A DNA stretch of 24,497 bases, taken from positions 1 to 24,497 of the IMG/VR virus record IMGVR_UViG_3300035698_007592, one strand, 5' to 3'. A program made the position numbers and the translations under genes. Every line of letters begins with the position of its first letter. Within the stretch, counting starts at the first letter, position 1. Of the stretch, positions 7,274 to 14,656 are shown piece by piece. The notes beneath the pieces were generated by a model, which saw only the letters and a list, made by a program, of their open reading frames with translations, searched no databases and was not told where the DNA came from. This stretch comes from a virus.

Positions 7274-10200
7274 CTAGCTGGTTTGAGATGTACAGGCAGC
7301 GTATGCTTTCTGATTAATTTCTGTGTCACACATATCTGGGTGTTTTACACGCAGTATAGTTTTCATATCTGCAATACAAATCTCAACTCGTCCTTGTGCT
7401 TCTTGTTCATCGGCAGTCATATCTGAATATTTTTCAGAATTATATTGCTCTTTATTATGTTTAACAGTCCCGATTGCCTTTGTAAGATGGTCTAGTGTGA
7501 CAATTGCTATATCGTCACTGTTAAGAGAATCTTCATCAATTGCTAAAGAAACAGCTTGCATAACAATCTCTCGAATGTAAGCACCTGTTAATCCTACTAC
7601 ATCCTCGGCAATGCTGTCTAATATAGCTTTATCTACGATTACATTCTTAAAGAATGTTTTAAGCATCTTCTGGACCTCTGGAAGTGCTGGTTCGCCAAGA
7701 TGAATCTTAATATCGAATCTACCTGGCCTATCACGTAAAGCTTTGTCTAAGTGCCCTACAAAGTTCGTACTAGCGAATGTTACAATCCCTGAATTGCTTT
7801 TCATACCATCTAACTGATTTAAAAGTTCTCCAGTAATAGGATTATGCTTTCCTCCATCACGTTTGCCACCATGAGTATCAATGTCTTCAAGGAATACTAC
7901 AGCAGGTGCCATGTCTCTTGCAAGTTCATACAGCCAGGAGACTTCACGCGAACCGTCCATATCACCAGCAGAAGCCCATAGACATGTGATGTCGTCTCCT
8001 ACTTCATTAGACAGAGCCTTGAATAGCATTGTCTTCCCAGTTCCAGGAGGACCTTCTAATAGGATGCCTCTCTTAGTTGGCTGGTTGTTCTTCACATAGA
8101 TAGGTAGCTTGTGTAGGAACTCAATGGCTCTGCGTTTGATCTCGTCTTTAATTTCATCTTCTAAGATAACATCATCCATAGTGATCTTGTCAGTGTTGAT
8201 AAACCTCCCTCTTGGGTCAATGAGATGACCGCGAAGGAAGTTATTATCTGAAGCATACTTATCAAATGAATCTATAAACTTTTTAGCTGCTGGACGCCGG
8301 TTTGGTAAGCAATGGATAATAACAGAAGGTTCATAACCACCGAAGTTAGTCTGAATTACCAGAGGACTACCTGTATTATCTTTAACAAAGTAGTGAGCAC
8401 CGAAAATTACCTCCTTATACTCTCCTGGTTTAATTTCTACATCAATGTACCCTAAGGCAACTTTCTTACCAGTCCAAGGGTCAAAGCGTTGAGTGTCTAG
8501 TACGGTATAGCTGCTAGCTTCAATATAGTCCGCAAAGGCTATAGCTAATACATTTCTCTTAGGTGGAATCCAATCGCGGAGTACCATAGCCTTTTTAGAA
8601 TCTGGGATACCTAGATGACGTTCGTATAGTTTGTTCTGGACACTATCTTCAAAGTTTATAGAGTCATCTACTGTAGAGGCCGGTTCATAACTACAGATAC
8701 AGTTGGTATGGAAAGAAGCAATATTATCTAGGGTGGCTGTAGCCAGTTCGACCTTATCGCCATCGTGTGCTTTACACTTCTCACAACAGTCACCAGCAAC
8801 GACCTTGGCATGTGAGTACCCGCGCAGCTGCATGCCATGTAGATGGCCGAAGTTTAATGCCTTTACTAGCTCAGTCTTATAGATACCATCTAGACGACCC
8901 TTATGAATCTCGATGAGAGTCATGGCCTCGTCTTGTGTCTCGTCACCCTGTAGCCTGCCTACACGCTCTTGTAAGTCTGTAGCTAGCTTGTCAATATAGA
9001 AGGCAGTCCTACTACGTACAGCATCAAGACGGTGTAATCCTAGATAATCAGTGTGAGGTTCTACTCCATACTTCTTACAGCCTTCTGCAAACGTATCTGC
9101 CGCTAGTATAGAGAACTGGTCTGTCAGTCTATCCTTCCATAAGGTGATAACACTCTTAGTCCAGTAGATAGGAGTCTTGGTAGCTTGGTATCCCTTAACA
9201 TCATTCAAGATAGTATTGAAGCCATCATCAATCATATGGTCAGCCATTAAGATGAAGTCTCTAGTCTTTGGCCCGTTCGTCTTACCATGTTGATTGCTTG
9301 GTCTATTCTTAGCAGCACCAGAGCGTTGGCCAGCAGACGCAGTAGCTTTCTTAGCAGCAATTTGTCTCTTGTTCTCTGACTCTTTCATCTCTTCTCCTTT
9401 CTTAAGATCAGACTCATCTACAGAAGTGTTTGGATTGGAAACAGATGCAGCAGTCATAGTTTCATCGCTTGCAAGATAAATAGTCTCTGGCTCTTTAATC
9501 ATCTTCCAGAAGGTCTTCTCTCTGAACTCTTCGTCATCAATAGCTTTTGGCTCTAGACCAATCTCACGACGAGCCTCATCCTCACTAAGGATGTACTGTT
9601 CATACATCTGAGCCATATGATTCTCATAAGCGATCTTGGCATCAAGGTTAATCTCCTTGAAATGCAATTGGACTTTATTATCTCTATGGATAGCGTTGTA
9701 GTTGAATCCACCCTCTAATAGCAGCTCTCGTAGGACTTGCCAGTTGAACTGCATCTCTAGGTCGTCTTGGATGTCTTTTACGTCGTCTATTGTATTGCCT
9801 GACAGGGTATTAGCTGTTGCTTTACTTGCACCAGCACCTTCCCCGAAGTCTACACTGGACATGCCCATGCCAGCGAAAACTCGTTCCTTAAAATGCTTCA
9901 GGTAAGTATCTGCCTTAAGAGCCTTGCCGTCTGCTCCAATAAGCTTAATCTCATGTCTTTCAGGAGTTACGATGACGCCCTCTGGTGGTAGGTACTCAAC
10001 TTTCTGTTCAACAATACCAATCTCATCCATTCCATTAGGGAGTACGCGCGCGGGACGTTTGTCTGTGCCGACTATGTACTGGAACAGCGGGAATAGGTGT
10101 TGATATATAAGAAGGTCTACATGCTCTTCCATTCTACGGAGAGTTCTAATGTCATCCTTAACAGGCTCAACAATAGGAGTTCCTACAGGATGTCCTACTT

Positions 10201-10864
10201 TTTTATCGAGTGTGAAGTGGACTACATCGTATTTGCCGTATTCTTTACCGTACTTACCATCTGGCATAACCTGACGGGCTCGTACAATAGTACCGTTGTT
10301 CTTTCTCTTAACTTGTACAGTCTCTGATGAAGCGATGAAGTATCCAGCGACAGGCTTAAGTGTTCTTCCTGCTATGGGACGTTCCTTCCCATTGGATGCA
10401 GTATTGTCTCGTACCTTAAACCAGTAAGCGTTAGACTTCTGTAACAACTCATGCATCGTCTCTTTAAAGAGATGCCTCATTGATTTACCTTGAGCAGTCT
10501 CTAACCACATGAAGCGATCATGAATATAATCTATAGTGTCTGGGTTACGTCCAATAAACTCATAGCCTTCCTTAAAAGCAAGTCCTTTCTTTTTACGGAT
10601 GAACTGCCTAAAGTAACTCTCTGTATCCTCTACAACACCAGGCTCCCATAAATCATACTCAGACTCTTCCCATTCTGATCTACTACCGAAGCCACCGTAT
10701 CTATCTTTGTATGCTAATGAAGGGTCTGCAATACCTCTAAGCACTCTTGGACTAAGAGGCTCAGACAAGTCAGTCATACTTGCAGATGTAACATGGACAT
10801 CAGCAAAGTCCACCACAGATGTGACATGACCTTGTTCTGAATTAGGAGTAGCTGTTGTTTTCAT
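7274..10864 (-). CDS. Portal - MuF head morphogenesis - AAA+ ATPase fusion (1196 aa)
   Basis: One continuous reading frame holds three modules. Residues about 40-470 resemble a phage portal protein: YDVVHFTLDKKVGHPVGTPI, VFAGMGMSSVDFGEG, then a long helical stem. Residues about 535-728 match MuF-type minor head proteins, ending in the cysteine/histidine set CCEKC (693-697) and FHTNCIC (718-724). Residues about 880-1130 are an AAA+ ATPase of the FtsH/Cdc48/BCS1 type: Walker A GPPGTGKT (938-945), Walker B VVFLEDID (989-996), sensor-1 ASTN (1031-1034) and RDRPGRFD (1044-1051). A beta-rich region (760-860) before it may be an adaptor. The portal would be the dodecameric DNA entry ring. What an ATPase attached to it does is unknown; remodelling of the head vertex is inference. 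No good ribosome binding site precedes the ATG. It ends in TAG, in frame with the protease gene. Confidence 0.86.
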   Translation of the reverse strand: MKTTATPNSEQGHVTSVVDFADVHVTSASMTDLSEPLSPRVLRGIADPSLAYKDRYGGFGSRSEWEESEYDLWEPGVVEDTESYFRQFIRKKKGLAFKEGYEFIGRNPDTIDYIHDRFMWLETAQGKSMRHLFKETMHELLQKSNAYWFKVRDNTASNGKERPIAGRTLKPVAGYFIASSETVQVKRKNNGTIVRARQVMPDGKYGKEYGKYDVVHFTLDKKVGHPVGTPIVEPVKDDIRTLRRMEEHVDLLIYQHLFPLFQYIVGTDKRPARVLPNGMDEIGIVEQKVEYLPPEGVIVTPERHEIKLIGADGKALKADTYLKHFKERVFAGMGMSSVDFGEGAGASKATANTLSGNTIDDVKDIQDDLEMQFNWQVLRELLLEGGFNYNAIHRDNKVQLHFKEINLDAKIAYENHMAQMYEQYILSEDEARREIGLEPKAIDDEEFREKTFWKMIKEPETIYLASDETMTAASVSNPNTSVDESDLKKGEEMKESENKRQIAAKKATASAGQRSGAAKNRPSNQHGKTNGPKTRDFILMADHMIDDGFNTILNDVKGYQATKTPIYWTKSVITLWKDRLTDQFSILAADTFAEGCKKYGVEPHTDYLGLHRLDAVRSRTAFYIDKLATDLQERVGRLQGDETQDEAMTLIEIHKGRLDGIYKTELVKALNFGHLHGMQLRGYSHAKVVAGDCCEKCKAHDGDKVELATATLDNIASFHTNCICSYEPASTVDDSINFEDSVQNKLYERHLGIPDSKKAMVLRDWIPPKRNVLAIAFADYIEASSYTVLDTQRFDPWTGKKVALGYIDVEIKPGEYKEVIFGAHYFVKDNTGSPLVIQTNFGGYEPSVIIHCLPNRRPAAKKFIDSFDKYASDNNFLRGHLIDPRGRFINTDKITMDDVILEDEIKDEIKRRAIEFLHKLPIYVKNNQPTKRGILLEGPPGTGKTMLFKALSNEVGDDITCLWASAGDMDGSREVSWLYELARDMAPAVVFLEDIDTHGGKRDGGKHNPITGELLNQLDGMKSNSGIVTFASTNFVGHLDKALRDRPGRFDIKIHLGEPALPEVQKMLKTFFKNVIVDKAILDSIAEDVVGLTGAYIREIVMQAVSLAIDEDSLNSDDIAIVTLDHLTKAIGTVKHNKEQYNSEKYSDMTADEQEAQGRVEICIADMKTILRVKHPDMCDTEINQKAYAACTSQTS

Positions 10865-10882
10865 AACTTACACACCAATATA

Positions 10883-10888
10883 ATTATA
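10883..10888 (-). promoter_or_regulatory. Candidate promoter -10 box before the portal fusion gene
   Basis: On the minus strand a perfect TATAAT (in AAAGCTATAATTA) lies in the 31-base gap upstream of the portal gene, 18 bases before its ATG. A TTGGAC sequence lies 19 bases further upstream, which is a poor -35. The portal start lacks a recognisable AGGAGG site, so the gap may carry transcription rather than translation signals. Confidence 0.3.
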
Positions 10889-10895
10889 GCTTTAG

Positions 10896-12350
10896 TTAGT
10901 CGAGCGCGTCCAATTGTTCAATCCAGTCAGTAATCTGTGTTAATGTTTCAGAGCCCACGCCGCCAAGGCACATGGGTACTGAATTAGATTGATTGGTAAT
11001 TGTGTCAGTGATGACTACAGCACCAGAAGCGTCATCAAATGTTACATTAACTGTAGGAGTAAGTCCAATCTGCCTTGCAGAACTGTCATTGCTTAAGTTG
11101 TTCATTCGTTCAAATACATTCTTGATGTCATCTTCTGACATCGGAATGGCCGGGTCTGTACAAAGCTCATCGTTAGCGAGAGCGTCTATAACAGCCCAAA
11201 TGAAAGCAACTAATTTGATGAGACTCAATAGTGCCAACATAAACTGAAGCTTTACAGTTATAGCCCCATTGATAATTTCAAGAAGCATGTTCTGTACGTC
11301 TTGTAGCTGGTTGTATAGTCCGGGCATTCTAAATTGAATAGAACTCATACCAAGCAACAATGAGTCTAGTGAAGATAGCTCACCTAATACATTAGCCATC
11401 TTGTCGTCAATCATCTCATTACGTACTGGCATCTCTAATGAAGTAGAGAATATTGGGTTACTAACTCCCCCTGTTTGATTAGGTATTTCTACTCCTGTCG
11501 AGTCAACACCAATTGTTGCAATATCAATTCCATTAGAAGCGAGGTAAACGAATGACTCAATCATTGTCTGTAAGCAGCTGATAGGGTTGAGTCCGATAGA
11601 TAACATCATATCGAATAGAGCTACTAGTAACATTATCAACGGCAAGAGAATGATGCCGACCAAGGAAACCCAATCTAAGTCCAACTGTATCGACAGTACT
11701 ACATACCTTGCCATCATGAAGTTAAGCATGGTGATAAGGAGTGTAAGGTCTTGCGGGCAGACTATCCGTAGCATATCAAGGAGAGCACAGATGTCGGCAT
11801 AGAAGTTTACTGGATTAGCAGCTGCAGAGATCTGATTAACTAGACTCTTGATCTGATCAATATACTGCTGGTATCCAAAACTCCAGTCAGGTAGTGGAAG
11901 GGTCTCTGCCAGAATAGTTATTCTATTATCACAAGGGAAGCATTGGGCAAATACGTTGGTAGAGCCGTCTGGGAAGGTATCCGGCGGGTTAAGTGCAAAC
12001 TCTACTGCTGCATCAGCTGTCCCGCCAACCACACCTTCAATACTTGCTGTAACCTCTGCTGTGCCATCTGTAGCTGTGACACTAGAGTCAATATACTCTC
12101 CAGTATCCATGTTGAATGTCTCTCCATCCATCCCTCCATATGTAGATGACGTCTCACGGAAAGCGCCTAAGTTAGACTCATGCTTACCTAGCTCACCATA
12201 CATTGATGCAAAGATACCATCTTCTGTAAGAGACTCTTTATTCCCCTTTTCAAAGGTACTAATGATGAGATGCAAATGCACTTCAATCATAGGGTCAATA
12301 GAAGTTAAAGAGGCACTCTCGTCAGTAGCTGCTTTATCTACTACACTCAT
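10896..12350 (-). CDS. Putative membrane-associated virion protein (484 aa)
   Basis: I do not recognise a named family. The ATG at 12350 overlaps the TGA of the preceding gene (ATGTATGAGTG), which indicates translational coupling. The first 120 residues are acidic and threonine/glycine-rich. A QCFPCDNRI motif (136-144) and further cysteines (188, 198) follow. Strongly hydrophobic stretches sit at about 202-221, 227-256 (VGIILLPLIMLLVALFDMML) and 369-391 (MLALLSLIKLVAFIWAVIDA), and could be membrane helices. The C-terminus is hydrophilic and beta-rich. Such a protein directly before the portal in a packed head-gene cluster could be a head-vertex, neck or membrane-penetration component; this is inference. 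It ends in TAA. Confidence 0.72.
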   Translation of the reverse strand: MSVVDKAATDESASLTSIDPMIEVHLHLIISTFEKGNKESLTEDGIFASMYGELGKHESNLGAFRETSSTYGGMDGETFNMDTGEYIDSSVTATDGTAEVTASIEGVVGGTADAAVEFALNPPDTFPDGSTNVFAQCFPCDNRITILAETLPLPDWSFGYQQYIDQIKSLVNQISAAANPVNFYADICALLDMLRIVCPQDLTLLITMLNFMMARYVVLSIQLDLDWVSLVGIILLPLIMLLVALFDMMLSIGLNPISCLQTMIESFVYLASNGIDIATIGVDSTGVEIPNQTGGVSNPIFSTSLEMPVRNEMIDDKMANVLGELSSLDSLLLGMSSIQFRMPGLYNQLQDVQNMLLEIINGAITVKLQFMLALLSLIKLVAFIWAVIDALANDELCTDPAIPMSEDDIKNVFERMNNLSNDSSARQIGLTPTVNVTFDDASGAVVITDTITNQSNSVPMCLGGVGSETLTQITDWIEQLDALD

Positions 12351-12637
12351 ACATTCTCATCATCCTCATCGTCGTACTCAACTAGGTCTTTATATGTGGA
12401 GTCTCCACCATTGCCTTTTTGTACATCCTCTTTATATAGAGTGGCACGAGCAATAGCTTTGTCTGGAGTTATAGGTGGGAGTATTACTCCCAATGGAGTA
12501 AGCAATAGCTGCAGCTTAAGCATCCAGGCCTGAAGGTCCTCTACATAGATAAAGTCTCTCCCTATTTTAGGAAAGGCTTTCTTGTAGTCCTCTTCATCCT
12601 GTTGCTGTTGCTGTTTGTTCTCGTCCGACTTCAGCAA
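12347..12637 (-). CDS. Unknown small acidic protein (96 aa; TTG start preferred)
   Basis: I do not recognise this gene. Two starts are possible. An ATG at 12676 has GGGAG nine bases upstream and would give 109 residues overlapping the previous gene by 83 bases. A TTG at 12637 has GGAAGGAG five bases upstream and gives 96 residues with a 44-base overlap. I prefer the TTG because of its stronger, closer binding site. The N-terminus contains a five-glutamine run followed by acids (QQQQQDEEDYKK), the middle is hydrophobic (LQLLLTPLGVILPPITPDKA), and the end is very acidic (EYDDEDDENV). The TGA overlaps the next ATG. Its job is unknown. Confidence 0.6.
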   Translation of the reverse strand: MLKSDENKQQQQQDEEDYKKAFPKIGRDFIYVEDLQAWMLKLQLLLTPLGVILPPITPDKAIARATLYKEDVQKGNGGDSTYKDLVEYDDEDDENV

Positions 12638-13220
12638 TGTTTCTCCTTCCGATGGGGTTATCTTTAGTAGCCTCATCCATGTCTTCTCCCTGCAAACGAG
12701 TGCGTAACTCTAGAGCAGCTTTGTACATGTCATATGTTACCTCAGTACTATTCTCTCCAAATACTTTCCTGATAGCCTGACGAAGAGCAATGTTATTCTG
12801 TGCTCCCTTAGGAGACTTAATTGTAAGATTGTCTTTTACAGCAGATAGGCGTGCATCAAGTTGTCCCTTAAGCTCTTTAACCATATTCTCTGTACGGATA
12901 CCATCTGAAATAGTATCAATAAGTAATTGTTTCAGCTCGTCAGGGTCATACTCAGTTACATGGCGTCTCTTATTAGGGAAGTCGTTTGGCCCTAGCTCAT
13001 CACGAGGGATAGCTGACTGGTCTATATTGCCAGTGACAGGGTTGATAACACTGGTGAGTAATTCAGAAATAGTCTTTCGAGCATCTCCAGACTCAACCAG
13101 AGCTTTCTCAATCTGCTCTACTGTAGCCCTAGGAAGTTTGTTCTGGGAGATGTACTCCTGCACTCTCTGCAAAGGGGCAAGCTCATCCCTTTGGTCACGT
13201 TCATCAATATTTTGTGGCAT
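12594..13220 (-). CDS. Unknown helical protein in head cluster (208 aa)
   Basis: I do not recognise a family. The start is ATG at 13220, one codon after the TAA of the preceding gene; no strong ribosome binding site is visible, so re-initiation by the same ribosome is likely. The protein is charged and mostly helical in character, with no membrane segment or signal peptide. Stretches such as PDELKQLLIDTISDGIRTEN and MVKELKGQLDARLSAVKDNL suggest an amphipathic or coiled-coil part around residues 90-130. The last residues (GREQTATATG) are encoded in the overlap with the next gene. It may be a small assembly or packaging protein by position only. Confidence 0.62.
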   Translation of the reverse strand: MPQNIDERDQRDELAPLQRVQEYISQNKLPRATVEQIEKALVESGDARKTISELLTSVINPVTGNIDQSAIPRDELGPNDFPNKRRHVTEYDPDELKQLLIDTISDGIRTENMVKELKGQLDARLSAVKDNLTIKSPKGAQNNIALRQAIRKVFGENSTEVTYDMYKAALELRTRLQGEDMDEATKDNPIGRRNIAEVGREQTATATG

Positions 13221-13223
13221 TTA

Positions 13224-13664
13224 TTACGACCCAACTACGTGTGAGACAGCACGTCTACGAAGACGTATTGTATTCTTTGTCTGAGCAGAGAGGTTACCAG
13301 GAACAGTAACCTTAACCCAGATAGGATAATAGGTAGCTATATCTGACCCGGCTGTAGTGCCAATGTCAGCCATGCTTATAGTATCACCAGCAAGGACATT
13401 TTCCCACTCGTCTGGAGTAGGTTGTCTTGAACCAACAGAAAGCTTAATACCCCATCCAGAGCCATAGACACCTAGCGTGTCATCTGGTGCAGTGTCATCA
13501 TAAGACCAAATCTCTACATTAGTAAAGTATAAGGTATTGTCATCATTACGCAGATAGATAAGAGTCTCTACTGACTCTCCTGAAACTCCATCATGGGCTG
13601 TAACGATCTGACCTTCAGCATCACTTGTCTTTACTTGTTCCGAATTGTAAGTATCTAATCCCAT
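13224..13664 (-). CDS. Beta-rich virion protein (146 aa)
   Basis: The ATG at 13664 overlaps the TAA of the previous gene (TAATG), so the two are probably translated in succession. The sequence alternates hydrophobic and polar residues as in a beta sandwich: ETLIYLRNDDNTLYFTNVEI, then GWGIKLSVGSRQPTPDEW, DIATYYPIWVKVTVPGN and TKNTIRLRRRAVSH. The phrase YYPIWVKVTVP next to a run ending in IRLRRRAV resembles proteins of phage virions that carry ligand-like Ig or jelly-roll folds. I cannot assign a named family. It has no membrane segment or signal peptide and probably forms part of the particle (inference from fold character and neighbours). Confidence 0.65.
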   Translation of the reverse strand: MGLDTYNSEQVKTSDAEGQIVTAHDGVSGESVETLIYLRNDDNTLYFTNVEIWSYDDTAPDDTLGVYGSGWGIKLSVGSRQPTPDEWENVLAGDTISMADIGTTAGSDIATYYPIWVKVTVPGNLSAQTKNTIRLRRRAVSHVVGS

Positions 13665-14656
13665 TAGAACATCTCTCCATGGTGATTCAAAGTGTTTTGG
13701 CTTTTTCGCCGCCTACTGTTACCAAATAGGTTATTCCCCGCTGCTAGTCCGCCCATTCCGCCAACTGCTGCAGCACCATACATTCCTGCTCTACCCCAAC
13801 CGACAGCGCCGCCTCCTCCACCTTTAGCAAACTTTCCACCAGCAGCAATATTTTGTCTGGAATAGGTTATTCCCTTAGGACCAATACTTCCACCCATTTG
13901 CATACCACGAGTAGACTTGCCACCAATTCTAAACGCCCCATCCTTCATCTTCATTCCTAACATCATTTTGCTTTTTCCTAAACGCGACCCGCCATACCCA
14001 CCAGCCATACCTAAAGCTCCACCCATAGCAGCCCCAGCAGCAACTCCACCTATACTAAAGTCTCCTGGTCCAGCACCATATGCAGCGGCAGTACCGCCAC
14101 CAATAGCAGCCCCCATAGCAAAACGCCTAGCTCCGAGTCCGATAGATCCGGCCCAGTTTTGTGCAGGAGTACTATTAGATTGTAGCGGACCTTGCATACC
14201 ACCAGAAGTATGAGGTGCTTTGTTTGAAGACGTATATCTTTTGGGCTTACCACCTCTAAGATTGAGTCCAGCCTGATCTACCATCCCTGCTCCAGACGGA
14301 GCAGCAATACCCTCTGCATATACTGGAGCATTTTGTACATTAAGGCCAGCCTTGCGTGCCCGTAACGACAATACGGTTTGGTCTGCATCTGGAAGACTAG
14401 ATAGGGCAGGAATATCCATAGGAGATGAGGACATACCTCTGCCCCCACCAGAATAACCACCGCTGGACATAGAAGACATATCAGCTACTCCACCACTTCT
14501 ATTTGCAATAACACCAGCCCTATGCTTCCCCATAATAGCCCTTAAACCACCCCGTGTAGGATTACTTCCTGGGGCACCTGGCCCAAACATAGAGGGTAAT
14601 CCCTGTGCTTGTTCTACTCCTTGTTTTACAGCTCTTTTAACAGCTCTCGATGGCAT
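13664..14656 (-). CDS. Glycine-zipper rich protein (330 aa), possible internal/ejection protein
   Basis: The ATG at 14656 has AGGAGGAAATTCTA upstream and overlaps the terminase TAA (TAATG). The protein is very rich in glycine, alanine, methionine and serine. Its N-terminus is basic (MPSRAVKRAVKQGVEQAQGL). Residues 179-225 and about 280-308 form small-residue hydrophobic stretches (MGAAIGGGTAAAYGAG, VAAGAAMGGALGMAGGYGG, AAVGGMGGLAAG) with GxxxG/AxxxG spacing, the glycine-zipper pattern that lets helices pack tightly in membranes. The C-terminus ends with a basic patch (SRRRKSQ). Proteins of this kind in phage late regions are sometimes packaged and inserted into the host envelope during DNA entry; I infer that role by composition only. 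Low complexity makes homology hard to judge. Confidence 0.68.
   Translation of the reverse strand: MPSRAVKRAVKQGVEQAQGLPSMFGPGAPGSNPTRGGLRAIMGKHRAGVIANRSGGVADMSSMSSGGYSGGGRGMSSSPMDIPALSSLPDADQTVLSLRARKAGLNVQNAPVYAEGIAAPSGAGMVDQAGLNLRGGKPKRYTSSNKAPHTSGGMQGPLQSNSTPAQNWAGSIGLGARRFAMGAAIGGGTAAAYGAGPGDFSIGGVAAGAAMGGALGMAGGYGGSRLGKSKMMLGMKMKDGAFRIGGKSTRGMQMGGSIGPKGITYSRQNIAAGGKFAKGGGGGAVGWGRAGMYGAAAVGGMGGLAAGNNLFGNSRRRKSQNTLNHHGEMF

Noticed and set aside
12790-13284. 164-codon open frame on the plus strand
   Set aside because: It lies antisense across two well-supported minus-strand genes and shows no recognisable domain.
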